Shown here piece by piece: positions 39,716-51,239 of a stretch of DNA of 64,000 nucleotides. The position numbers and the translations under genes were made by a program. This stretch comes from Strongylocentrotus droebachiensis (taxonomy: Eukaryota > Echinodermata > Echinoidea > Camarodonta > Strongylocentrotidae). Under the pieces are notes generated by a model. That model saw only the letters and a list, made by a program, of their open reading frames with translations, made no database searches and had not been told where the DNA came from. Each line of letters opens with the position of its first letter. The stretch's first letter is position 1. Where the stretch lies: the NCBI GenBank assembly GCA_035222895.1, contig JAVYIG010000115.1:248001-312000 (forward strand), written 5' to 3'.

Positions 39716-41514
39716 ATAAAGTCCCACTGTTCTACTTGTACCTACTTGCTCCCTCTATATAGAAAACTTCCCTAATCGGTGCCTGTTGGTCCCCCATGAT
39801 CCTCTATTTCTTATGTTATTTTAGAGCTGAGTTGATGAGATAGCCACCTTTCAGTGACCTCGCTGTATGGTATAATCCCTCCTAGCCACACTAGTGTTGA
39901 CAGAGGCGGCGGAGCCGGGGGGCAGGGGGGCACAGTGCCCCCCCCCACTTTTTCAAGTACCCAAAAAGTGCCCCTTTTTCCATGGGAAAAGTGCCCCTTT
40001 AAATTTGTAAGAAGCGCCCCTTTTTACATAAAAAGTGCCCCTATTACTTTGATATGTGCCCCTGTTAATTTTTAAAAGTGCCCCCTCTCCTTTCCACCTC
40101 TGATATGTGCCCTATTTAAATCTTAGAGGTGCCCCTTTTACTATGACAATTGCCCCTTTTCCTTTGTAAGAAGTGCCCTTTTCCCTTTTAATAACTACCT
40201 CTTTTTAACTCGGATAAGCGCACCTTATATTTTCACATGTGCCCCCTTTCCTTTCTTATAAGTGCCTCTTTTCCTTATGATAAGTGCCCCCATTTAACAA
40301 AGAGCCTTCGCCTTTTCATAAATGCCCCTTTTCACCTATGAAAATAGTCCTTTTTCATTCTCCTACTAGTGCTCCTTTTCATGTCTGGTAAATGACCCTA
40401 TTCAATTCTGAGAGACAATCGTTTTATTTTGACAAGTGCCCCCTTTTCCTCCTGATAAGTGCTCTTTTCATCTATAATAACACCCCCTTTTATTTTGAAA
40501 CGTGCCCCTTTTCCTTCCTAATAAATGCTCTTTTTCCTTCATAGTTTCCGCTTTTCATAAAAGCCCCCTTTCTCCTCCAATAAATGCCCCTTTCAAAATC
40601 TGATCGGTGCTCCTTTTCTTTCAACTAATGCACATTTCCCTTTATTATTAGTGCCCCTTTTTCATTCTCATAAGTGCCTCTCTCATATATGGTGTTTGCC
40701 CCTTTTCAGGTGCGATAAGTGCCCCCTTTCACCACTGATAATTAACCTTTTTTTAACAATGATACGTACCCCTTTTCTTTTCTTATGAGGAACCGATCCC
40801 TTTTTCATAAATGCCCCTATCAAAATCTGATGGTTGCCTCTTTTCCGTCGACAAATGCCCAATTTCCATTCTCATGAGTGCCTTTTCATCCCTGGTGAGT
40901 GCCCCATTTTCACCTCTGATAATAACCCTTTGTACTTTGACACGTGCTCCTTTTATTTTCTAATAAGTGTCTTATCCCTTCGATAAGTGTCCCCCTTTCC
41001 TCTCATCATTAAACGTGCCCCTAATTTCAAGCGACTAAGAGCAATATCTCCCAAAGCTCGTTCGCTACGCTCGCTCACATTTATAGATGTTATAATTATG
41101 TTACTTATCAAAGGTCTTTTCAGTTTGCTGTTATGAAAATGTGCTTATTTATAACCCGACGAGGATTGGTTTTTTCCTCTTTATAAGATGTAGTTTTCGC
41201 ACTGTGACCTCACAAATCTTATATTTTTCCTCGCTCGCAAATGATTGTTTCGACCATCACACCCAACTGCAAGGTATGATGCCTTAAAAAGCAATATTTT
41301 ATAAGATGTATAAAGAGAAACAAATATCGCAATCATCCCTGATAATGTAATCAAATTTTAGGGGTATATACCAATGTCTAATAATTGTTTATTTTCGCTT
41401 TGAGATTTCCCTTTGTAGGTGCCCTTTTTTCCCAGAAAGTGCCCTTTTTTGTTGGTGCCCCCCCCCCCCACTTTGGAAGTCGCTCCGCCGCCTCTGAGTG
41501 TTGATAAGCTTTAA
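39716..41514. mobile_element. TTAA-type MITE, family 2, copy B, split by a hAT-type element
   Basis: The left part 39716-39900 (CTACTTGCTCCCTCTATATA, GGTGCCTGTTGGTCCCCCAT, AGTGACCTCGCTG) matches copies at 2531 and 44747. The right end, AGTGTTGATAAGCTTTAA, reappears after the insertion at 41497-41514. Across the insertion and one TSD the sequence aligns with CTAGTGCAGATGGGCTTTAA of copy A. Confidence 0.8.
39901..41496. mobile_element. hAT-type non-autonomous element filled with a GTGCCCC minisatellite
   Basis: A 1596-bp element. Left end CAGAGGCGGCGGAGC; right end GCTCCGCCGCCTCTG (15-bp perfect TIR). AGTGTTGA is duplicated at 39893-39900 and 41497-41504. Inside, 39950-41025 is an array of about 28-bp units, consensus near AAGTGCCCCTTTTCCTTTTGATA, roughly 40 units, all diverged. 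The remaining 41030-41400 is unique and has CTCGTTCGCTACGCTCGCTC. A final pair of GTGCCCTTTTTT units precedes the right end. No transposase ORF. Confidence 0.92.
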
Positions 41515-42495
41515 ATTGTCTTCCATCTATCTGCAAATATAAAATTGTTTACTATTATGCCTTTTTTGCGCATTTGTTACTTTTCTTCTTCGCCTGTACA
41601 AAGAAACATAAACAGGTGGCAGGTTAAACCATTTAGATAACGTTTTGCACATTCAAAGGAAAAATACGAGAAATAATTCCCGATCGTTGTAGACAAATAT
41701 GAAATACTTTCATAGCATTCTGCCGACGATTTTCCAAAAGTAAATAAACAAACAATGATACACTGAATCGCAGAAAGGGTACAAATTCGCCTCCCTTTGA
41801 CGAAGCTAATGCAAATTAAGTTATGCCAATTCTACTATACTAACATAACTCTCCAATACCCATTTTCTACTGGATACTTTTTAGAGTAGTGCACAAGCAT
41901 TATTAAAGACAGTCTACTTCAAGTACATTCAAAAATTTGAATCGTCTTTATTTTATTTAGATATTAGTGATCCCTTCAAGATTAAAAGTCGAAAGAGTAA
42001 CCCATCCTCAGGTCTCAGTTCGATTCGTGATACGCCTGCATCTGACCATGGACCTACAACAAATCTGACTGTCGCTACTACGATAATTATCTGCTCCAAT
42101 GGTGCATCGGTTACACCGTGGAGGTAGCGTTATCATCTACTTGAGATGTAATGTATTGAGAGGTCAAACTCGTTCCATGATCTGAAGTAACCCATTCTTA
42201 GACGTAATCATAAGTGTCAGATATGTATACACGAGACGGGCACGTGTAAGTTGGAGTGTGTGTGGGAGTGGGAGGGGGAGGGAGGGAGGGAGGGGCGCGC
42301 TTATCATTTTTAGTGTGTGACATCAGTGTATATGGTGCTCACTTGACGTGCCCACTGGAGTGCATTGCCTTGTTCATCTCTTTAGGCAGTACATATTAGC
42401 TCCCTCTTACGTTGATTCAATGCATTAATTAGAATATGTGATACATATACTATTTTCTTCGATTAAATAAAATATCACGTGTATAATATAGTTAC
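41515..42495. other. Interval without recognised genes
   Basis: Non-coding, with a G-rich GGGAGGGAGGG stretch near 42269-42292. Confidence 0.4.
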
Positions 42496-43436
42496 TTAAA
42501 GGTGCTATGTCCCATTTGCAGGCAAAAAATATGAAAAGTTTAAATTCCAACGGCATTTTAAAGATAGTACTAATTTAGAAGTTCCCTAAAAAAAAAGGGG
42601 GGGCGCTTGAAAATGTCTTTAAAGGTAAAGGCCAGTTCTGGTCATGCGATTGCATTGTAAAAGTAACGTTGAGGAATCGATCAGAAAAGGTTGATCATCT
42701 AGCATATAAGTATTGGTGTGTACTGCAAGGTTCTGGAATCATCAAAATGATAAGAAATTTGGCCCAGTCTTCGTAAAGTTACAATCACTGTACACAGAAA
42801 GATGTATATGGGACTATATGCACACGTGCGCGACACGTGCGTTTATCTCTCACAGACCATGTAGATAAACTAATTTACCAAATATATCAATTAGTAGGCG
42901 GTTTCCCGACAAATTTTGTATCATCATGTATTAGTCAAAACATATTCTTTCACATGATTGGTAATAAGAGCTTCCATTTCATTTTTTGAAATTGGGGCGT
43001 TTCCAATACTGGTCTTTACCTTTAAGTGGGAAAAAACGACTATTAGTTGTCGAATCGACTTAAGAGCTGTAGAGCCAGTAAGTAATAGTCTGATTTTCAG
43101 ACCATTGTACCAAATGGTCGTACGTTTTATGCTGCGCAAAGATTCAATCAGTTTAATTTTGACCATTACAAGAAGTGGGTTTATGTAGACAAATGCTCAT
43201 GTATCCTTTACAGCTCATTTTATGTATGTTATTACCAATGAAGAAAAAAAAAGTCAGTCACTCAATAGTGTCTGACAGTGAAGTCTAGCAAGTAAACGGG
43301 TTTCCTTGCATAATTTGTATATTAGGCCACTGTTAACATTTAAATTACATAGATAGGACAGACACGACATATTCATAATTCCTGCAAAGTTCTACAGAAT
43401 TTGATGTTGGCTGCAAAAGGGACATAGTATCTTTAA
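42496..43436. mobile_element. TTAA-type MITE, family 4, copy 2, with a nested TTAA MITE
   Basis: TTAA ends at 42496-42499 and 43433-43436. TIR TTAAAGGTGCTATGTCCC at the left against GGGACATAGTATCTTTAA at the right, extended inward by CATTTGCA/TGCAAAAG. Collinear with 29528-30039 except for the nested 42619-43025 segment. Confidence 0.85.
42619..43025. mobile_element. Nested TTAA-type MITE, family 3, copy 2
   Basis: About 407 bp between TTAA 42619-42622 and 43022-43025, with TIR TTAAAGGTAAAGGCCAGT against ACTGGTCTTTACCTTTAA. The paralogous site in the copy at ~29640 has one TTAA and no insert. Related in inverted orientation to the ATIC-intron element at 5059-5526. Confidence 0.85.
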
Positions 43437-44746
43437 GAGCATTTTTTCCAAATTGAACTTTGACTGACCCAAGCATGACTTTCGAACAAGTTCATCAGTG
43501 ACGCACGTTTCAAAATAACCATGGTAATTAGGTAAATACCGATTTCATCAATCATCTGCTCATACATGCAATAAGTAATTTGGTATTACCTCACAGAGCA
43601 GAGGTCATGATATTCGGGTCTATTGTTTACAACATGATATGTGAAGAACTGTTTCAATGTACTTTGGTGGATCATACTCGAGAAAAGAAAACTGAAGCAG
43701 GTCAAGGTAGCTGAAAGTACGCCCCCTTCATTTGTGGTGCCCCCACGTGCCACATGCCTCCTCACATGAACATGTTGAAAGAGGGGAAATGGAAATAATT
43801 TATTTTTTTTATCTCAAAAAGCTCTGTACTGCATTAAAATGCTAGGGTTTCAGTATTTCACTCTGCAATTTTTCATACATCCGGATATTGGGGACTCAAT
43901 CCCCCGACACCAGCCCTTCCGCTAGTTATGCTGGAGGGTCTATTCATGTGACGAAAATGATGATACTTTCGGAAAGCGAAAGAAATAAAAAGCGATATAA
44001 CTCTTTTTACAATTAAAATATTTCATTCGAACTAATTTAGTAACTTGACTCTGAAATCTTTAAAGTTTGAGAGTCTGAGTGAAAAGCGGAAATGCTTTTG
44101 AAACGTGGAGGCAGGAAGTTCAGTCGATACCATGGTATCAGAGTGTGGATACGAATATATCAGTAATCTCTTTACCCTTCCCCAATAAATTCCAATCTTT
44201 CTTGAGGCTAGAAGGTCTGAATGATGAACAAAATTTATTAGGTTTCACTCTTTGGCTTAACATAGAATCTGAATGGGTTCATTGCATTTACATGTCTTGC
44301 GGTGTGTTGCAAATCATTCTAATTAATTGCAATTTTTCACCGACTTCCAATCTTCCCAAAGTTCCTCAAGCGAATGCAATGATTTAGTCGAAGCTCCATC
44401 CTAAGTTAAAGGTGCAACTAAGCATGTAGACTGACAAGAAATAACACAAGTCCAAAGTTTTATGGGCGGTTGGAAATCAACAACTTTGTAGAGACCCCCC
44501 CCCCCCCCCCCTGCCCGTCGGATATTAATAACGTCCCGTTTTAAATGGTGTTTTGTACGAGCGGATTTAAATGACACAAGATTAGTCTAAAACTCAATCC
44601 ACATTTTACGGGAAGCAAAAATGCTTCTCTTAACACTAAAAAAAAAAAAATCCATTAAACACCTCTTCATGTCCTGATATTAATATAGGGAAAGCGAAAA
44701 ATGTAAAAGAAAATTAAAATGAATGCGAGAAGTTGTACATGTTCCT
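43437..44746. other. Interval without recognised genes
   Basis: Contains a C18 run near 44495-44512 and A-rich stretches. An open frame at 44079-44387 has no recognisable motif. Confidence 0.4.
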
Positions 44747-44936
44747 TTAAAGCGCCACTGTACTACTTGTAGCTACTTGCTCCCTCTTTATAGAAAACTT
44801 CCCCAATCGGTGCCTGTTGGTCCCCCATGATCCTTTTTTTCTTATGTTAATTGAGAGTTGATGAGATAGCCACCGGTCAGTGACCTCGCTAGGTGGTCTT
44901 ATCCCTTCTGGCCGAAGTAGTACAGACGGTCTTTAA
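44747..44936. mobile_element. TTAA-type MITE, family 2, copy C, complete
   Basis: A 190-bp element between TTAA 44747-44750 and 44933-44936. TIR TTAAAGCGCCACTGTACTAC against GTAGTACAGACGGTCTTTAA. It shares its body with copies at 2531 and 39716. Confidence 0.85.
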
Positions 44937-45057
44937 TAATTGCCCCCACCCCCAAAAAATGACTTAGAAAATGTGGTAATTGAAGAAAAAACGTCTGAAA
45001 CTATAGGAATCTATTTTTCTAGAAACTCAAGCAATTGAATTCTTCTAACATTTTAGA

Positions 45058-45712
45058 GCCCAGTGCTCAGTGCCACCACTTTTTTGAGTACTCCCAAAGT
45101 ACCCCCTTTTATGTAGGAAAAGAGTCCTTTTTTAATTGTTTGATTTATTTTCTGCATTTCTCAACGTAATAGCACATAATATACAAACTAGGTAAATGTA
45201 TATTATTAAATACATATATAATAATATCATGATTTAAATCAATTAAATAATTATACCTTTAAAAAACCACATAGTTGACAAATCATTTCAAAAATTAAAA
45301 ATGTAGGAGACCGCCATCTTAAACTAGAGATTGAACGTGATGGCGACCTCAGGAAAGGAACATATATTGGTGACCAAACCTATAGCATATATAATCAGAA
45401 ATTAATTAATTTACTTTCTAATTTATACCCCTTCCTCCTTTTCCTAAGTGCCCCTTTTCATCTCTGATGAGTGCCCTTCTTTTTACAAAGAAAAGTGCAC
45501 CTTATTATCAGATAAGTGCCCCTTTTTGTTTCTAACAAGTGTCCCTTTTCCTTTGTTATAAATGGTCCTTTCCCTTCTTATAAGTGCCCCTTTCGGGTGC
45601 GAGAAGAGCCCCTTTTTACCTCTAATAAGTGCCTCTTTTACTCTGAAACGTGCCCCTGGTTCTTTCTAACACGTGTTCTTTTCCCTTTTAAGAAGATGGC
45701 CTTTAAAAGTAA
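45058..45712. repeat. Second, decayed GTGCCCC minisatellite
   Basis: The left part (45058-45135: CAGTGCCACCACTTTTTTGA, AAGTACCCCC) resembles the left interior of the hAT-type element at 39901. 45425-45712 holds about nine AAGTGCCCCTTTT-like units. Unrelated AT-rich sequence sits between. No TIR or target duplication survives. Confidence 0.75.
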
Positions 45713-46765
45713 CTTGTAAAGATTCATTAAACATGAAAAGAATGAGGACAAGAGAAAAACAGAACTATTTTAATCAGGGACATATCACGTAGGCCTATAT
45801 CCTTAATGACGAAATTATTCGTACAATCCTCTTTTTTTAAACAAGGAATTTTCGCTCGTGAATGAATCAGTACATTATCATTCCTGTCTCTTTGAATAAA
45901 AAGTTTCAACAAACAAACAAAAAATCCACATAATAAGGAAACCTAAAATTGTGAAGGTAATAATACCATCATTGTCATTGTCATACCTAACATTATGAGG
46001 GGACTTACAGACTTATGACCCGTAATGGTCAACTTAAAGAGTAACAAAAGAAAAGTGTTATAAAGTAATGATCTTGTTTGGATCTTCAACTGAATTAAAC
46101 ACAAACAAGTGAAAGTGTATCACATTAAGATCCTTTGTTTGAAGAAACAGGAAATAAAAAAACGGAATGAATGGGATTCCGAATTTCACAGAAATGTCTG
46201 TAGGTGGCAAAGACCATACAAGCTTAAGGTTGCTATATTGATAATCAACCCTGATTGAAAACAAAATGGACACGTGCTATATACATAGAAGAAAAATGTT
46301 TAAAAAAGACATTTTAAATGCCAATTTAGGTTTATATTAATGTCAGTGCATTGGGATGAGTGGGCATTTATTTTTAAGACAGTGGTTTCAATATATTTGT
46401 CGTTAGGTCTAAACAAGAAGAACGTGAAGTTTTAAAAAAAGGGCATTTGAAATATTATCGATATTTATATAATTTGTGTAATTATGTTCCGAATATGTTA
46501 ATGAAAAGAAAGATTTGTTTAATGTTAAAAAATGTTTCTTAAGGACCGCTGAAATCACTTAATACAAAAAAACACGCAATATTAGTTTAGATTACACATG
46601 ATGCGCAGGTTTGTTCTAATATCTAGATCATATTTGCATTTATATGCTAACAATTTACCTTGTAAATAGTTTCTTTTTATATATTTTCGACTAATTTATA
46701 CGGTTTTCGTATGCCGTTATATGCTAAATCAATTTTGTAAAAATATAAAAATGTGTATCCTATAC
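45713..46765. other. AT-rich interval without recognised genes
   Basis: No exon or repeat family recognised. Confidence 0.4.
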
Positions 46766-46773
46766 ACTTACAT

Positions 46774-46801
46774 CAAGGCGCGTACGCAGGATTTTTCCGA
46801 A

Positions 46802-46832
<31 letters not shown>

Positions 46833-46944
46833 AAGAGCATTTTTTTTTTGTCCCGAAAATTTGGAAATTTGGCCGATCAATATTTCGTTCCGTGGTAAGG
46901 GGGAGGGGGGTAACCCCCAGCCCCCCCCCCCTGCGTACGTGCCT
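46774..46944. mobile_element. CGTACGC-type MITE (hAT-like), copy 2
   Basis: Left end CAAGGCGCGTACGCAGGATT then a 30-base G run (46802-46831); right end poly-C then CTGCGTACGTGCCT. ACTTACAT is duplicated at 46766-46773 and 46945-46952 (9 bp if the following C is counted). Same family as 20925-21064. Confidence 0.85.
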
Positions 46945-46952
46945 ACTTACAT

Positions 46953-47678
46953 CTGTATGTGAAATTAATGATTTCAATTTGACTTCGACTACACTCGAGT
47001 CCATGACGTCATATTCGCAAATAATCATGATCGTTAAATCGTTTATGAAATGCGTGTACATATCCACTACCTCTCTTGTTTATTCATTTAATTACTTATT
47101 TAAGCATTCAAATCAAAACTCCACACCTAACTCTTCGCATTATGTGTCCTAGAGGATCCGTTTATGGTGATTGATCAGAATTTTGATCATAATTTAATTC
47201 GCATCTTTGTTGATTTACATTTGAAAGAAAGATCGTAATAATTGACTAGAAGCACACGTACTTAATGAGCTAAGTCAAGTTCTCGTACGTAATAATTTTA
47301 TTGTAAGAATAGATTTTATGGCTTCGTAATTATGATCCCTACCAGCCTGCTTTATTGTGCCTAATATATGTCATCATAAAATTGATATATGACATGTAGG
47401 CATTTGGATTTGAGTGCTGCGGTCAAAACAAATAATGAGATTCTGAAAAGGGAGTAACAAAATGTATGTGAGTTCATCACAGACAACAAACCAATGAAAG
47501 AGGAGCTCTTTTACAACTGTTATGTTTTTTTTTTAATTCCTTTTTGAGAATACCAGTTTTAATGTAAGTGTTTTATTATTGGAACCTTTAATGTATTTAT
47601 GTCCTTCCTATTCTCCTTCGTTCCCGCTTAAAATCTGTTATTCTGAATCCATGTAGGCCTCCAGTGTGGCTATTTTAC
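46953..47678. other. Interval without recognised genes
   Basis: AT-rich, no exon or repeat recognised. Confidence 0.4.
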
Positions 47679-48599
47679 CTTGCCACACTGTAAAAAAATA
47701 ATAGTCGAAATAACTCAATAAAATTGAAGAAAAGAATTGCCTTATTTTTATTAAGTAAATATTACCTACAGCATCTTAAGCAGAATTTACTTATTTTGCT
47801 GAATAAATTTTTACTCAGTTAAATCGAGTTACATTAACGTAAATAATTTAAGTATTGTAATCATTTAAGATAATTAAAAAAAAAGCTATGATAGGATTAC
47901 ATATTGCACGATTTGGTACCCATCTAATCTAACAAGTAACATCCACTAATCATTCACTACTTCTATTTAAGATTAATCACTAATCACTAACACTACTTCT
48001 ATTTAAGATTAAGATTCGACACATATTGAAAGGCTCCAAATTTTATATATACTGTCTTGATCGTAGCATCTTAAAAGGAAAATTGGTTGACAATTTCCTG
48101 AAATATCAAGTTTTTATTTGTTTTGAAATGGGTAACAATTAAAAATTGTCTTGTCTTTGCTTAGCCATGTTAAATGAATTAGTAAATGTTTTAAAGTCCT
48201 TAAATTTTCATTCAAGCACAAAAAAGAATTGTTTTATTTAAAAAAGAGTTTAATTTGGTCTTAATGAATATTCATAAATTATGTAAATATTTCTATTACG
48301 CACTGCATCGGTCCTTACTTTAAAAAGATAAGAATAATCAACATAAATTGTTTGAGTAATACGTATAATTTCTGATTTTGAGTTAAAATTACTAAATTAA
48401 TACAAGCTGAAATTAACTTAAAGTTGTTATGTATTTTATTTTACTTAAATATTCCACGTATGTTCTACTAAATTGAAAGTTTGAGTTAGCAAGACTTAAA
48501 TTTAGTGCGTAAGTGGCAAAACTAATGTTTTTAAGTAAATTCTACATGGAAAAAATACGTAAAAATTACCAATGAACAAATTATTTTTTACAGTGCAAG
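47679..48599. mobile_element. CACTGTAAAAAA-ended MITE
   Basis: About 0.9 kb. Left CTTGCCACACTGTAAAAAAA; right TTTTTTACAGTGCAAG, an inverted match with a 3-base indel. The interior is extremely AT-rich with repeated AGTAAAT/TTAAGT words and no ORF. No target duplication was identified. CACTGTAAAAA ends are common in animal MITEs. Confidence 0.6.
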
Positions 48600-48610
48600 C
48601 ATAACAAAAG

Positions 48611-49675
48611 ATGTTTACTGAAGGAGTCCTTTGCAGCTTTACTACCCAAGGAATAACTAAAGCTCTCACTCTGCACCAATGTCTGTTATTCGATCTGAAA
48701 AACGAGACGAAACGACACGTCTGGAGTATAAATGTTAATTATTCACTTGTGTACTTGACAACGCGTCCTACATTTCACCCACATCATTATAATATAATCA
48801 AATCAAATCAAATCAAAAGGATAGGGTAGAAAAAGTAAGATGGTATGATATATCAATGTACTCTGTAAATCAAGCTTAAGTGATCATTGCCAAGACATCG
48901 AGACATGTATTTCTGACACCCTGACATACAAACAAAAAATGCATTAAGAACAAAATGCGGTAAGGAGAGACGTAGACTCGTGGGGGGGGGGGGGGGTGAG
49001 CGCACGGACTGTACCCTGTTAGGGTTGGGACATAATACCTCCAACAATCGTCTCTCACACACCCACACATGTTGTTAAAAGTCAGCTCAGAACATTCGGT
49101 CGACTCCCTCCCCCGCATATTTCATGATGAAGATATAATGACGTACTTTGACGCCGAATTGTTTTTCATAACCTGACTGTACTCTCTACTGAAATTCTTT
49201 TGAGACTTTTTAAAATCCGTATAGCACCCAGAGGCCAATCCCCACACGACGTATCTACAATAATTGGTTTCGTATCTCCAATAATGGGCTTCTCATCGCA
49301 TATCGTTGAATTCATGAGGGGGTTTTGAGAAGCGACGGCTTAAGGAAGGGATTTGACCTGCTATGACATGGCCTTGCTTTGTTATATCAGCCGGCCAGGT
49401 GATGCATACTACGAGGTATATAGGAGGTGAGAAGCAATGCCAAGTGTGCCCCGTCAAATCATCCACATTAAAAACCCGCCTCAATACGACACTGACGCAA
49501 ACTGTAAAGCTTTTACACTTTCTCTGATGCAACAGTATGGAAAGAGGAGGGGGGGGGGGGGTCGGGATTTCAAAAGAGCTAACAGCGATGCTTTTCTCTA
49601 TTTATGATAGCGAAACCAGATATCAAAAGGATGATTTCTTCTCTTATTGTTCTGAGAAGGGCAGAAGGCTTAATG
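48611..49675. other. Interval without recognised genes
   Basis: G-runs near 48979-48996 and 49546-49562; no recognised exon or repeat family. Confidence 0.4.
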
Positions 49676-49681
49676 AATGAA

Positions 49682-50850
49682 ACCTCTCAATGTTTCTACG
49701 GTTTTATTATGTATTTGAATCACGACGTTTCAAGCAAACATTCGCACCGCATTACGTCAAATGTATCCTTTAGAATAGGATTGGATATCCATAACACGAG
49801 TTTAGATGGTTTCTACGAGATTTGTTTACAGAATAATAACTTTCCACGAGTCTCCATTCAGAAAAACAACATCAAACGATTCTCAAAGGTATATTTGAAA
49901 TATGCTTTAATGATAAATAATCTAATATTTCAAAGCTGCTTAATATCATATTTTCAGTACCGCTGAGCGAAGAGTAGACGTATTTTTAAATTATTTTTTA
50001 AACATTGATGGAGTTCCCTGGCAAGGCCCTTAAAAAGTTTTGATCATTCCTATTTTTTGTTCCGATACATAATATGTTTCCCTTCTTATAAATTAATATC
50101 TAAGTAGATCAAGGAAAACATTTGATATATTTTCTCTAATTAGTTTTCCGTGTTTGAAGTTTCCCATACATAATATGAATCCTCTCAATGTTTCTACGGT
50201 TTTATGTACTTGAATCACGATGTTTCAAGCAAACATGCGCATCACATTACGTCAAATGTATCCTTTAGAATAGAATTGGATATCCATAACACGAGTTTGG
50301 ATGGTTTCTACGAGATTTGTTTACAGAATAATAACTTTTCACGTGTCTCCATTCAGAAAACCAACATCAATCACCAACAGAACGGTGTATTAGAAATATG
50401 CTTTCATGATAAATAATCTGATATTACAAAGCTGCTTGATATCATATTTTCAGTGTCGCTATAAAGCGAAGAGTTAACGTATTTTTAAAGATTTTCGTTA
50501 TGTAAAAGGGTTATGACAGCTCTAGTTTGTGAAATCGGTAAATTTCCTACTAACATTGATGTTTTGAATAGCTTTAACAGAATATGTTTTCAAATTATTC
50601 CCAAAACACTGGTAAAACTCAAAAGTCGAACCATCTGAACCTGGACTTTTTCCTTTTTTAGTCCCATTTAGGTCGCCATTACGTTCTGTAAGTGTTATTT
50701 CTGAATCCCAGTATCTCTTTTGTTTTTCATTTAATACATTATGAACTTTAATGTTTCCCTTCATATAAATCAATATCGAAGTAGATAAAGGAAAACATTT
50801 GATAAACTTTCTCTGTTTTGTTTTTCCATGCTTGAATTTGTCCATAAGTC
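49682..50850. repeat. Local duplication A-B-A'-B'
   Basis: Block A (49682-49990) recurs as A' (50180-50490), about 90% identical (CCTCTCAATGTTTCTACGGT, ATTACGTCAAATGTATCCTT, TTTGTTTACAGAATAATAAC). Block B (50060-50165) recurs as B' (50745-50850). B' carries an additional ~230 bp of LINE sequence next to it. Open frames in A and A' are parallel, but their differences are about as often amino-acid-changing as silent, so they do not look like selected proteins. Confidence 0.85.
50522..50845 (-). pseudogene. L1-type LINE reverse transcriptase fragment
   Basis: Reads NEKQKRYWDSEITLTE, then KGKSPGSDGSTFEFYQCFGN. (K)SPGxDGxTxEFYxxF is the signature at the start of the RT of L1/Tx1-type LINEs, a different clade from the other LINEs in the window. 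It is only the N-terminal RT edge and preceding linker. A shorter, more decayed copy is in block B (50041-50165), so the LINE scrap was duplicated with its surroundings. Confidence 0.7.
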
Positions 50851-50999
50851 ATTTAACGCTGAATCACATGGAAAGCGTCATTGGAGATGAGTTTGAAAGT
50901 ATCTTTCGTGATGTTGTTTAATAAACAGACTGATGGTTGAAGAAGGGGAAAATTTGATTTGAGATGTACATGGACTCATTATTCATTTCATCGTTTTTT

Positions 51000-51228
51000 T
51001 TTGTTTTTTTTTACTCTGGTGATCCCCTCCTTGGGGCTTTTTTCGGGACACCCTTTTTTTTCATTTATTTGTATTACTAGCTGTTATGTATGTACTACTC
51101 TGTTATCTTGATGTAAACAAGAAATTATGCATGACATACTGTTAACTTGTTTGTTTTTTAATTGTACATATTGGAAGAAATAAATGAGAGCTATATGCTC
51201 TCTCTCTCAATCAATCAATCAACTTTGT
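51000..51228 (+). mobile_element. Possible LINE 3' tail with (TCAA)n end
   Basis: A GATCCCCTCCTTGGGGC hairpin, AATAAA (AAATAAATGAGAGC) and a short (TCAA) repeat end resemble the 3' UTRs of the CR1-type elements elsewhere in the window. No coding part. Confidence 0.3.
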
Positions 51229-51239
51229 GGCATTTTGAT

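Noticed and set aside
50204-50416. Conserved small gene family from the two matching frames (49.7 and 50.2 kb)
   Set aside because: About five changing versus four silent differences over the shared codons; consistent with neutral duplicate DNA.
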